Part shown: positions 31,998 through 42,665 of the stretch, piece by piece
Layout of the letters: the number at the start of each line of letters is the position of its first letter
Position numbering within the stretch: the first letter of the stretch is position 1
Source of the DNA: Paraphoma chrysanthemicola
Taxonomy: Eukaryota; Ascomycota; Dothideomycetes; Pleosporales; Phaeosphaeriaceae
Direction of reading: 5' to 3'
Length of the DNA stretch: 64,000 nt
NCBI GenBank assembly: GCA_020744225.1
Contig: JAGMWG010000014.1
Coordinates: 248,001-312,000, forward strand
Program-made: the position numbers and the translations under genes
The notes under the pieces: model-generated
What the model was told of the DNA's origin: nothing
The model's database searches: none
Seen by the model: the letters and a program-made list of their open reading frames with translations, nothing else

Positions 31998-33937
31998 ATG
32001 GGCTCTGCAAAAGCGGTAGACTTGGAGGGTAATACTTTGGACAGAATCAAGACTACCGAATCGTACACTTTCCAAGGCCATGAAGGATGGCGAAGATGGC
32101 GCATACTCCGTCCTGGCCGGGGCATGTACCACGATGTCAAGCGTCGACTACCATACTATTGGAGCGACATCAAGGATGCACTCACGTATCGGACCTTTGC
32201 AAGTACAGTGCGCATGTATTTTGTCAAGTAAGAACAATTTGTATTCTTCGCAGCAATTCATAAACGCTTACTGTCGCAGTGTTCTCCCAGCGATCGCGTT
32301 TACGCTCGACATGTACCGACGCACCGGCCAGTTCTTCGGTATCAATGAGGCGTTGTTTTCCTCGGCGCTGGCTGCTATGGTCTTCAGTCTCCTCGCTTGT
32401 CAACCTTTAACCATCGTCGGCGTTACTGGTCTGATCGCGCTGTTCAACTACACCATCTACGATATCATCACAATGTATGATCCGTCAATCTACCCTGCAT
32501 TCACAGCCTGGGTCGGCATTTGGGCAGCTATATTTCACTGGATTGTGGCGTTTGGCAATTTCAGCGATTATATGGCATACGTTACCGACTTTTCGAGCGA
32601 AACCTTCGGCATGTATGTTGGCATCATTTACTGTAGTACGTCTGAGTATCCTTGAACCTCTGCAAAGCACCACTCACACAATGCACAGTCAAAGGCGTTG
32701 AGGAACTTGTCTACCTTTTCGAACCCACCACCCTCGCGGGCGGCTACCTCAGCATTGCCATCGCAATCCTCTACTTTGGTTCCGTCTATGGACTCCAGAA
32801 ACTTGGAAGTAGCACACTTTGGAAGCCGGGACTTCGAGGCTTCCTGGCTGACTACGCGTTTGCCCTCCCAACATTCTTTTGGGTCGGGTTTCACTACATT
32901 CCCGGCCGTCTCGCGAACACAGAGATCTACCGCGTTCCAATCGTTGGCGCTTTCGAGCCGACACAGCCAAGGAACTGGGTGATTGACTTCTGGAATCTCG
33001 ATGCTAAGTGGGTTTTTGTCGCGGTGCCGTTTGGCTTCCTGATGATGCTGCTATTCTACTACGATCATAATGTTTCATCGCTCACAGCGCAAGCAAGACA
33101 GTTTCCGCTCAAAAAGCCAGCTGGATTTCATTGGGACTTCTTCCTGCTTGGATGCACTTGCTTCGTTGGCGGTGTACTAGGATTGCCGTTGCCGAATGGG
33201 CTTGTGCCGCAAGCACCAGTACATACCGACTCGCTCACCGTGTACGAAACGAAGCTAGAGATCACAGAGACGAAAGACGGCGATGAGATTAGGAAGCCAA
33301 AAGTAGAAGCAACCGCGGTTGTGGAGCAGAGGGTCAGTCACTTCTTGATGGGCATGGCCATCTGGGGAACAATGACGGGCCCGTTATTAACAGTTCTACA
33401 CACAATACCTGCTGCTGTGTTTGCAGGCGTATTCTTCGTTGTCGGAGTAGGTCCTCCTTCGAATGACAGTACTGCGCCAGTATACTGACTTAGTTGCAGT
33501 GGGGCTCGATCGAAAGTAATGGCATTCTGCAAAAGTTCTGGTATCTCAATTCCGAGCAGCGCTTCGTTCAGCGCTCGAACCCGCTCAACAAAGTCGCGCG
33601 CAAGAAGATATGGCTCTTCATCGGCATTCAGGCTTTCGGTGTCGCGTGCACAGTTGCAATTTCGCAGACTATTGCAGCAATTGGATTTCCTGTGCTCATC
33701 ATTGCGCTCATACCGATTCGCACGTTCCTGATGCCGAAGTGGTTCTCGAGCCACGAGTTGGATGTGCTGGATGCATTGACGGCCACAAACCCAGCTGTCC
33801 TGGTCAGTTTTGGTGGAACACCAGCGGGCATGAAAAAAGAAGAGCATGAGATGGAACAGCATGGGGTACATCGGGGTGTGAGTAGACGGAGTACAAGTAC
33901 TAGGCGCCAACGCGCAGCAGATTACTCTGGGGCGTAG
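31998..33937 (+). CDS. Bor1-type borate/bicarbonate family anion exporter
   Basis: Four exons, 31998-32227, 32280-32635, 32689-33446 and 33500-33937; introns of 52, 53 and 53 bases. 593 residues, the usual length. It belongs to the SLC4-like HCO3 transporter family. The N-terminal DVKRRLPYYWSDIKDALTYRTFAS precedes TM1. QPLTIVGVTGLIALFNYTIYD, IIYxxKGVEELVYLFEP, FFLLGCTCFVGGVLGLPLPNGLVPQAPVHTDSL and GVFFVVGWGSIESNGI are the conserved core motifs. Fungal members (yeast Bor1) export borate at the plasma membrane and affect vacuolar protein sorting. The second donor was placed at TGTA|GTACGT because it keeps the length of that motif. The C-terminal tail is short, basic and Ser-rich. Confidence 0.92.
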
Positions 33938-34427
33938 ACAGGAGAGAGGAAGGATAGTATTAGCGCGTCTAGTGCTGTCAAAAGAGGATATAACAGAGGT
34001 TTCAGAAATGCACTGAGATCTGTAGAGCTCAGCCATGCGACGCTACACGTTGTTCTGATTATTTTCTATATCTTCCGACTTGCGGATGTCATGGTCTCTA
34101 CCTATGCTAGATATTACTTTAGCTCCCATTGATCAATTTCCAACAAGATTTTACTCTACTGCACGGTACCAAATTCGATGAGACATGCCGTCGGCTATTC
34201 CCACGTGTTATCATGAATGCAACGCGAATACCTCCATGTGCCATCAGCGCTCTCCTCGTATTGCCCATGTAGTAGCTAGAAGGCCTTGAGCGACTCATAG
34301 AGTATGTGCTGAAAGCTTTCATACACGCGAGGGGTCTCAGGAGTGTCCCATCGGACATACTAAGATGCAGTATGTTACCTCTAATCGCCGAAAGATACGT
34401 CTTTGCTCATACTTCTCTAAACATTCT
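33938..34427. other. Convergent 3' interval
   Basis: 490 bases between convergent genes. No coding frame or repeat is convincing. Confidence 0.5.
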
Positions 34428-35405
34428 CTACATGTGTACAGCCATCCAATCTCCTTCTTCAACAACATCTCTCTCAAAATCTCCGATCCTGACACTACCA
34501 TATTCCTCAAGCAATGCAAAATCCGTCTGCAAAACCATCGCCCTTTCCTCAAAATCGTCCCCATCCTTCTCAACAACAACCTCCACCATCCCCGTAATCA
34601 GTTCCAGGCGCCAGGTTTTATTCTTTACATCTGCCACCCAAACCGCTTTCATGCCAAATAATTGTTCAACAGCGAAATGGTTTTTCTCCCTTTGAAAGAG
34701 CTCTACAAGCGCCCCATCAAGTTTGGCCTGCCACTCTCTCCCAGCCCTTGAATACTCAACCTGCCACTCTCGACAAATGCCCTGCTTCACCAACGCCCGC
34801 TTCGCTTTCGCGCCGACATGTCGTGCGAATGAGAAATGATCGCTGACCAAATCCCTGTCGACGAATGATCCATGCTGGTTCGGTTTGCGCATCTCAACCA
34901 GAGCTTCTGTCAAATTATCGAAAGACCGATTGACATCCCGCAAACTCGGCATTGACGTGCTAGGGAATAGAGACATGACACGATCATGGATAGCAGGCAG
35001 ATCATGACCTTGGAAAGCGTTGTTGAGTCTGTCGTGGAAAGTTTCTGAAGCGGATTCCGCGGCGTGCGAGACTGTATTGCGGAGAGAATCCCATGAAAGT
35101 GATGCGTTTATGGAAGCCGCAGTGTTGATTGGGTGGGTGAGGTTGGTGCGCCAGTTGCCGTTGTGTGAGGGTGGAAGGCATGTGGACTTCTCGGCGAATG
35201 TGTTTGTGTCCCATGATTCAAGCGGAGTGGGTGTCGAGGGTCGCGTAGATGGAGGGGTACTTGGGGTACTCAGGACGTCGAAAGATACGCGCGACAGGTT
35301 TGAGCTGAGGGAGGGAGAGGGTGTATGAGTTGCGTGATACTTCTCAGGAATGAGAAGTGGAGGAGTCGATGGACGGTTTGAGGTGAATCGGGAGAAGACA
35401 GGCAT
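34428..35405 (-). CDS. Protein of unknown function
   Basis: Single exon, 325 residues from the first in-frame ATG at 35405; the open frame runs further up to 35561 but only from a TTG. I do not recognise a family. The first about 110 residues are Ser/Thr/Pro-rich and disordered (PSTPPLLIPEK, STPSTPPSTRPSTPTPLESW). From about 115 it is helical and charged (SLRNTVSHAAESASETFHDRLNNAF, FARHVGAKAKRALVKQGICREWQVEY) and ends with alternating hydrophobic strands (KTWRLELITGMVEVVVEKDG, SVRIGDFERDVVEEGDWMAVHM). No signal peptide or membrane segment is seen. Codon use and length favour a real gene. It could be a cytosolic ascomycete-specific protein. Confidence 0.6.
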   Translation of the reverse strand: MPVFSRFTSNRPSTPPLLIPEKYHATHTPSPSLSSNLSRVSFDVLSTPSTPPSTRPSTPTPLESWDTNTFAEKSTCLPPSHNGNWRTNLTHPINTAASINASLSWDSLRNTVSHAAESASETFHDRLNNAFQGHDLPAIHDRVMSLFPSTSMPSLRDVNRSFDNLTEALVEMRKPNQHGSFVDRDLVSDHFSFARHVGAKAKRALVKQGICREWQVEYSRAGREWQAKLDGALVELFQREKNHFAVEQLFGMKAVWVADVKNKTWRLELITGMVEVVVEKDGDDFEERAMVLQTDFALLEEYGSVRIGDFERDVVEEGDWMAVHM

Positions 35406-36228
35406 TTCGAATTGCGGGTCTCGGTTGAGTGGTTGATTTGCGGCCCGGGAATGGTGCGTTTGCAGATTGAAGCGGAGTGCAATCGAGAAGTTGTGATTCG
35501 AAGTGCGGAATATTTTCTGTGTGAGAGGGCGCAATGCGTGAACGTGTGAGGAGACTTGCAAGTACAGAAGTGATTTCCAGCATTGTGAAAGTGGAATGTG
35601 CGGTGTTGATATACAGTGACATCAAGTTGGTAGCTTTTTGCTTGAGTTCACTGAGCGGTGACAATACCAACATAAAAAGCTTATGTGAAAGTTCATTCTT
35701 GAAACTTATGAGAAAGCACGGCGGAGCACGTACCTCGGGATGGGCTCCGAAATCGCTCTGGACCGAATATTCGCGTCAGGATACAAAAGCCCTGGCGAGA
35801 AAGGTTGATGCAGTCACCATTACTTCTATGTTGTATTGATAGTGTGAAAGAGAGGAAGGACTGTATAACCATAAAGGGCGGTGTAGGAGAAAAGAGACCT
35901 CGTAAAATATACTGACGATACTCCGGCTTCTGTAACAGAATAAGATCAGAGCTAACGGCCTACACCAGTTGAGCTAGGACGGGAACGGAATATAGCGACA
36001 CTTAATGTGATTGATCTCAAATCCATAGCATTAAAGCTAACCATCTACTTTGATGTGATGTATGCCAACGTCCATCCTGTTCCTCCCAGCAACGATGTAC
36101 CTGCTGCCGAGTTGCCCATAATCCTGCATCAATGAACTCCAGTCCCAATGCTATGTGCGCGAAAATCCACAAAGTCGCTAAAGGTGATGTAAGGCTCTGG
36201 TTGCAACGACTGCGCGTTCGCCTTGACC
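35406..36228. other. Gene-free interval
   Basis: 0.8 kb. The small plus-strand frame at 35534-35839 has no recognisable content. A tRNA-like A-box at 35951-35990 was considered and rejected. It includes the promoter of the gene at 34428-35405 and the 3' end of cysteine dioxygenase. Confidence 0.45.
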
Positions 36229-37217
36229 TCATACTGAGTTTTTTTGTACACCGTACTCGGAGTACGTCGCGCACTTCTTGATATGAGTTGAACGTCCACT
36301 TGCCTCGTCGAAATTGTTGCAGCCATAAACTGCAGCGTTCGGAGGTGTATATACTGTTCCACTCTGTTAATTCCCGAGGATTCATGGTGTACTTGAAGAG
36401 CTTACAATGCAGCGATACTGCGTATTCATGAGGATCCGGGTTCGTGATGCGGTGTAGCCCCAGCTTGTCCGACATGTATGTGACTTGGTCTTGCTCGAAC
36501 ATCTTCTTCGACAGCACTTGAAGTGGGCGATCCTCCAGGTTATTCTGCTCAATGGTCGGCCATGCATAGCGCGTTTCCGTTAAGCTGCCCCTGAGGATCT
36601 TCATGATGCAATGTGCATTTGCATGGCTAGGCTTCGTCAATTGTATTCTCTAAGTTTCATTGCATAGGCAACGGGTTTGCTGAGTGCTTGGTACGGTACC
36701 CATGGCTCGAGGCGTTGAGGTATGCCGAAACGGTCGCTCTTACCGATTCGCCCACGCGGGAGACGCATCGATCAATAGATCGGCAACAGCAGTCGCTTCG
36801 TCATGTGGGCGCAAAATTTACAGGTGGCGATCATGGTGCGCGTTTTGCCTACCATATTCTCGTACTATATCGTGCTCGGGAACCAGAACTTACTCGTGAA
36901 TGGCACTCGAGCGCCCAGGCGACCAGACCAGGATGAGCTATCAGTGTCAGCAGCGGCGGGAGTGGGGTATCTAAAGAACTCACCAAGTTGCTCTTCCCGT
37001 TGCCCTTGTCAACAAGATTCCGTGTATATGCCATGGTCGGCGATGGAAAGAAATATTTGGACCATTCCGACTCCTTGGAGACATAGTCTTTCATCAGTTG
37101 TTGTAACTCGATTTCGTTGACACCGTCACTATCAATGCCTGAGCAAGGACCGAGTTTCTCGCTCAGAGCTTGAACGAGGTGCTCGAAGTTGGATTCCTTT
37201 TTAAGGATGCTGGGCAT
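36229..37217 (-). CDS. Cysteine dioxygenase type I
   Basis: Four exons on the minus strand, 36984-37217, 36894-36937, 36406-36626 and 36229-36353, with introns of 46, 267 and 52 bases; 207 residues, the normal size. The conserved core is clear: SGIDSDGVNEIELQQLMKDYV, YTRNLVDKGNGKSNLLILVWSPG, then SSAIHDHANAHCIMKIL. The iron ligands are His92, His94 and His151 (in KLGLHRI). Cys99 and Tyr168 (in LYTPPN) correspond to the Cys-Tyr crosslink pair of the mammalian enzyme. It oxidises cysteine to cysteine sulfinate with O2 and so controls cysteine level and taurine/sulfite output in the cytosol. The second exon has only 44 bases and the last junction shifts frame, so a plain reading of the open frames misses the protein. 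It is divergent from DRG1. Confidence 0.93.
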
Positions 37218-37757
37218 GTTTAAGGAAGAATCTAAAGAATGGGTATGTTTGGCAGAGGACAGTGTAGGAAATAGGTAATTGCAGGTTCCCGTCAGTTGGG
37301 AAGGGATTCTCGGGCTTTAACGGGGACTTCGCGATAAGACTGTGAGAAACATATGGACTGTGAACGACGTAGCGCACCACGTGTATTTGTTCGCAGCTCG
37401 TGTGCAAGCAGGCTGCCGTCACATTAGGTAAGTTTGTTTGGCTGGTGATGACTGCCATTCGGTGGGACACGCCGAAAGATGTTACACGTGCATATGCCAA
37501 CAGCAAACCCCGAAGGTGCAGGACCGTTCGGGGACTTGGAATGAGGTTCGCCGGCTTCCTTCGGAAAGGGCAGCTTTGTCAAGGAGCTACAACCGTTTGG
37601 TGGTACCTGCTACAAACGGCGGCGGCCGAACGATCTTCCGGGCGGGAAACCCCGCGCCGCGCTGCACGTCATTCGCCGCCCTGGCATCAATTTTATGTGC
37701 AAATCCACCACAACACCAAGTCACCGAAAGACCTAACAAGATACAAATTTCGTCAAG
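37218..37757. promoter_or_regulatory. Divergent promoter of cysteine dioxygenase and DRG1
   Basis: 540 bases between two start codons facing away from each other. It holds both promoters; I cannot point to a TATA box. Short frames here are not supported. Confidence 0.45.
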
Positions 37758-39188
37758 ATGGCAACTACAGTGGATAAGGTAAAGTTGGAGGCTCTTGCTG
37801 CACACGAGTGCAACGCTAACATGCATTGTCCACCAGATCAAAGATATTGAGGCCGAAGTGAGACACTCCCCCCGCGCAAACACTTCGATTGCGATTGACG
37901 TTCTCGTCTTAGATGGCCAAAACCCAAAAGAACAAAGCCACGTCTTTTCATTTGGGTACCACACCCCGACAACGATACGGCAAACGCATAAGCTCATGAT
38001 CGCACAGGACAACTGAAGGCAAAACTTGCCAAACTCAAGAGGGAACTGCTTGAGCCCAGTGGAAGTGGAGGTGGCGGTGCAGGTGTTGGCTTCGATGTCG
38101 CACGCACCGGTGTTGCCAGTGTTGGCTTCATAGGCTTTCCTTCAGTGGGCAAGAGTACACTCATGAACAAGTTGACTGGGCAACACTCAGAAGCGGCGGC
38201 GTATGAGTTTACAACGGTATTTAGTGCACAAATCACCTCGGACTACCTTTCCTAACCCTTGCAGTTAACGACGGTACCGGGGCAAGTCATGTATAACGGA
38301 GCGAAGATCCAGATTCTCGATCTGCCCGGTATCATTGCAGGCGCCAAGGACGGTAAAGGTCGTGGACGGCAGGTTATCGCGGTCGCAAAGACGTGCCATT
38401 TGATCTTCATCGTACTAGACGTGAACAAGCCGCTGACCGACAAGCGAGTCATTGAGAACGAGTTGGAAGGTTTCGGCATCCGCATCAACAAGAGTCCACC
38501 CAATATTGTCCTCAGGAAGAAGGACAAGGGCGGCATCAATATCACCGCGACCGTGCCGCTCACGCACATCGACCACGACGAGATCAAAGCCGTGTTGAGC
38601 GAGTACCGATTGGCAAACGCAGACGTGGCTATTCGCTGCGATGCGACCGTGGACGACCTGATCGATGTTATTGAAGCAAAGGGCCGAAGCTACATTCCTG
38701 TGATCTACGCGCTCAACAAGATCGACGCTATCACGATCGAAGAGCTTGATTTGCTATATCGTATTCCAAATGCTTGCCCGATCAGCTCTGAGCACGGCTG
38801 GAACATTGACGAGCTACTCGAGCAGATGTGGGAGAAGCTGAATCTCTGCCGTGTCTACACCAAGCCCAAAGGCCGGATGCCAGATTATTCCGCACCAGTC
38901 GTCTTGCGTTCCACCGCTTGTACCGTCGAAGACTTTGTAAGTCTCTCGCTTGAGGGCATGGCAATAATCGCTAACGGGAAGGTAGTGTAATTCGATCCAC
39001 AAAACGATTGTGGAGGGATTCAAGCACGCCATCGTCTACGGCAAATCCGTTAAACACCAGCCTCAGCGCGTGGGTCTTTCACACGAGCTCGCCGATGAAG
39101 ATATTGGTATGTATCCCCTGACGGCTCGGGCCCGTTAGTGGAGTGTTGTTAGCTGACACATTCGCCAGTCACCATCGTCAAACGGTAG
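37758..39188 (+). CDS. rbg1: Developmentally regulated GTP-binding protein 1 (DRG1/Rbg1)
   Basis: Seven exons: 37758-37778, 37837-37857, 37913-37955, 38008-38216, 38265-38936, 38986-39106 and 39169-39188. The introns are 48-62 bases; 368 residues, the same as human DRG1 within a residue or two. Visible parts are an N-terminal helix (MAKTQKNKATSFHLGQLKAKLAKLKRELLEP), G1 GFPSVGKS about residue 71, the DLPG of G3, the NKID of G4, and a C-terminal TGS domain (YTKPKGRMPDYSAPVVL, then TVEDFCNSIHKTI, VYGKSVKHQPQRVGLSHELADEDIVTIVKR). It is a ribosome-associated OBG-family GTPase that acts with a DFRP partner in translation. The first two exons are 21 bases each and the last is 20. Confidence 0.95.
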
Positions 39189-40910
39189 TTGAGGTCTTGT
39201 GACTCGTGATCTTCCGGCATACAGGGCTTCCGGCTTCTGCGATACAGAGTGAGTGGAGGTAAAGAACGGGTCTGATGGGCTAAATATGTCTTACTGCGAT
39301 ACAAGTGCTAGGACTGGACTTGACTTGGAGATGACGAGCATAACGAGGCTCGAGGCCGATTTCGCAGCTTGGATTGGCCGCAGCAGCCGTCCCAATAGCA
39401 CCGCGCCGGCATCAGCACGCACGCTTACTTGCACCACATAGTCTACGGCGCGGATCGTGCCTGCCATTCGCTAGTCGTCAGGGAGTGTGGCGGTCCGTTG
39501 CCGTCCGGAGAGCTATCAATAACACACGGTGGCTCTGCTGCCGAGAAGGCGCACCGCCAGACGTCGTTGTCTCAACGGAGCCTCGTGGTGAGGATGCCGC
39601 CGCCGGGCTATTGGAACGATGTCAGCTTTGTTTTGCCATATTGTCGCTTCGGAATCTCAAGGAACACGACTAGACGATCAGCATTGCCTGGCCCAATTTT
39701 TCAGTCGTTGGCTTCTCTTATTGGTTTCTAACCGGCGCAGTGGTCAACTCGGAGAGATTCAGCAGGGGTCGTGGTCGTGTTGGCGACTCAGAGGACTCGC
39801 TGTTGGTCGGGCGCTAAATTATTATCGCTCCTGGCTGTGAGTGGCTGTTCGGCAGAACCTAATGAGCTCGACGCTCCATGGGCGCGAGTATTGCATCTTT
39901 CCGAAATCGTTTCAGCCGTCGACAGATTCTGCCTCTCCTTTATGCGCCGCCGATGATTGACGTCTTGACCAGAGCTGTGGGACTCGCCACCTTGCCGCGT
40001 ACCTGAGCAGCATCTCCATGGACGCATTCGGCGTGGCGCCACGAGCGCACGGCAACGGCCAGCAGAAATGCGCCGGGCGCACGAGGCGGTGCCAATATGG
40101 CGCGTCCACTCTGACCATGCCTCGTTTGGGACGCACCAGATTAGCCGGCCGCAGCGCTGCAGAGCGGTGCGATGGCCCTGAAGGGATGATCCTACCCGTC
40201 CGCCGCGTCGACCTCCCATTTGCCGCAGCGTTAGACAGGCGTGGAGGCGTGCGCTGGGGTGGGCTCGCGAGCTTGAGCCAGGCGGCCGCATAATTCTGGC
40301 CCGCACAGCTGCTAGGGGTGCATCCCCGATGAGACCCGCACACGCTAAGCCCAACGTCGTTGCTCGCGTTGCTCGTCGCTTGGCCTGATGGCGTCCAGGA
40401 TTCGCAGTGCACACGCCAACAAGCCAGCCCTTCGTCGGCACGCTTGGGCTCGAAACAAACAGGGCCCCTCTCCCGCAGAGCTGCAGCAGCCCGCATCGCA
40501 CACAACCAGGGCTTGTACCAGCGTCCCCAGACTTCTCTTCAAGTACGCGCTGCAAGCCCGCCGCGCCAGGCATTTCCCTGCAGTTTCTGTCTTTCAATCT
40601 GAGCCCACTGCTTTGCCGCGCTGCTCTGTACAGTGCATTTTGGCCCTCTGTCATACGCAGCGCCTTTTGTCAGCACAGGCCCCGTTTTGCTGCGGTACTT
40701 CCACATCCTCGTCGTCGTGGTTTCGCTTCAGGATCCAGAGCCCATCTCATGCATGCATGCGCGCGCCCGGTCTGAGGTCACCCACGCCCCCAAGGTACAC
40801 CAACACCACGGCGCAAATGCAGACAGACTGCTCTGCTTAGCATCTGACACGGACACTGCTCCCACCCTCGCACGGATATCATACTTTGACTTGTTCCACA
40901 ACCATTCGAT
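39189..40910. other. Gene-free interval, long leader of the CENP-B-type gene
   Basis: 1.7 kb between two plus-strand genes. It is GC-rich, so several frames stay open by chance (for example 39788-40654 minus). None has a recognisable domain or an ATG in good context. It probably includes a long promoter and 5' leader for the next gene. Confidence 0.45.
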
Positions 40911-42665
40911 ATGAGCCAGCTACAAATGGATCACGAGCAGCATCACCACCAGGATCATTTTGACGATCACAATGCCGGCTGGCACGACAACGCTGGATAC
41001 AACCCACATCATCAGTCTCCAGTTCAGGACTATAATGGCTTCAGTAGCTACGCGGGTCTTCCTATGGAGCCAATGTATGGGACTGGCATGCACCCACCAC
41101 ACCACCCGCATCCCACACCTAGGACCACACATCCACAGCTGCAACCGCTCATAATGCCACAGTGGCCGAGCATGTTGACCAGCCAGTCAACATACCAGCC
41201 GCCCATCTTCCCTTCAGCTCCTGTGCCCATCACGCCAGCATCAGCGACTCCAGTATCAGCCACCTCGACTCACTCGCGCACGTCGTCTACCCCACGCAAA
41301 ACTCTTACCGATTCAGACCGCCGACGAATGTGCCAGTATCATGAAGAGAATCCTACTGTCAAGCAAACTGAAATTGGAGGTATGTCTGCAACTGTTCACA
41401 ATCAATCCTTACCATGTCACTGACGAGGTCCCAGCAATGTTCGGCGTTGAGAGAAGGTACTATTGCACATCCGGTGTGTCGTTCTGTACTGACAGCGCTA
41501 TAGTACTGTATCAAAAGTGTTACGTCAAAAGGAGAAGTACCTGTACCAAGATGATGGGAGCCGCTCACCCATTAAACGTTCCAAAGGCAAGTTCCCTGAC
41601 ATCGAGCGAGCGCTTGCCAACTGGGCAAGAAACCATCAACGACAAGGCCTGCCGCTCAGCGACGCCATCATTCGAGATAAGGCACGCTTCTTCGCGCAAA
41701 CGGTTGGAAATTCCGACAGCCATCTGAAGGCAAACAGCACTAGTTGGCTAGAAAAGTTCAAGCAGAAGAATCACCTCATGGGGGCGAGGTCGAGGAAGGG
41801 CTCAATAGCAGAAGAGTCGGAGGGAACGTCGAACCCGCCGTCGAATGTGCAAACTCCAGGCGCCATTTCGCCAAGCTCTCCTGGCGGGGCATCACCCTCA
41901 ACTGCAACGGTGTCGGGCAAGAAGAGCACGGAAAACCTCAAGAGCGAAAGTCCAGATACCTACGATTTCTCAAATCAACGACGACCTTTCCATTCCCAGA
42001 GCAGCACATCCCTGTCCAGTGTCTTTACAGACACAGCGCCTTCCTCGTTTTCGGCTGGCCCCACAAGCCCGACGTCGTTATCTTCTCCCTTCTTCACTCC
42101 AGATTCTGCATGTGGGCCAAGCCCCTTCATGGGACGACAAGCTGCAAACGGTCAACCAGGGAGCAGCAACTTTCAGCGACCACGAAGCCAGACCTTTCCA
42201 ATGCTGGTCGGCGTAGAGCAGTACATGTCACCGCCAGGATCGTCTGATGCGTTGACTCCAAAGTTCATCAGCACTAGTGCTCTTGACTCTCCGATGACAG
42301 AGCTTCCTGGCTCTTTAGCAGCGATAGACGAGGCAATGTCTGTGTCACCAACACAGGTCACTCATACGATGCAGCCGCCACCACTCCCATCAATGCATAC
42401 TGAGGAGAAGGGGTCTTCCACAGACTCCTCGCCGATTACACCATCACAAGAAGAAGCTGCGCGCGCATTGGAGCTGGTCATGACTTTCTTCCAGTCACAG
42501 AACGCAGACTTTGTTGTCGAGCCCCAAGAATACGTTACGATAGGCAAACTTATGGAGAAGCTGCGAATCAAGCGCAGTTCCGAAAGCTTGCCGTCCGGCA
42601 TGCGCCGCATCTCAGAACCGGATTTCACCATCACCAAGCTGGAAAGCGTCGATGTGCTACACTAG
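40911..42665 (+). CDS. CENP-B-type HTH DNA-binding protein without DDE domain
   Basis: Exons 40911-41379, 41435-41456 and 41504-42665, introns of 55 and 47 bases, middle exon only 22 bases; 550 residues. The first 125 residues are His/Pro-rich and disordered. Then come a psq/CENP-B N-terminal HTH (LTDSDRRRMCQYHEENPTVKQTEIGAMFGVERSTVSKVL) and a CENPB-type second HTH (FPDIERALANWARNHQRQGLPLSDAIIRDKARFFA...SWLEKFKQKN). The tail of about 300 residues is Ser/Pro-rich, with a short helical element near the end (EEAARALELVMTFFQSQ). CENP-B proteins derive from pogo transposases, but no DDE catalytic domain is present. A nuclear DNA-binding or transcriptional role is likely, its target unknown. Confidence 0.85.

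Noticed and set aside
35951..35990. tRNA-like A-box (TAGCTCAACTGG on the minus strand)
   Set aside because: No matching B-box (GTTCGAATC-type), no acceptor stem and no anticodon arm could be found around it.
36129..36362. 77-codon minus-strand frame as its own gene
   Set aside because: It overlaps the last cysteine dioxygenase exon in another frame; only the frame beginning LYTPPN continues the enzyme.
39788..40654. 288-codon minus-strand frame before the CENP-B-type gene
   Set aside because: GC-rich sequence with Arg/Ala/Gly-biased translation, no domain, and other frames equally open.
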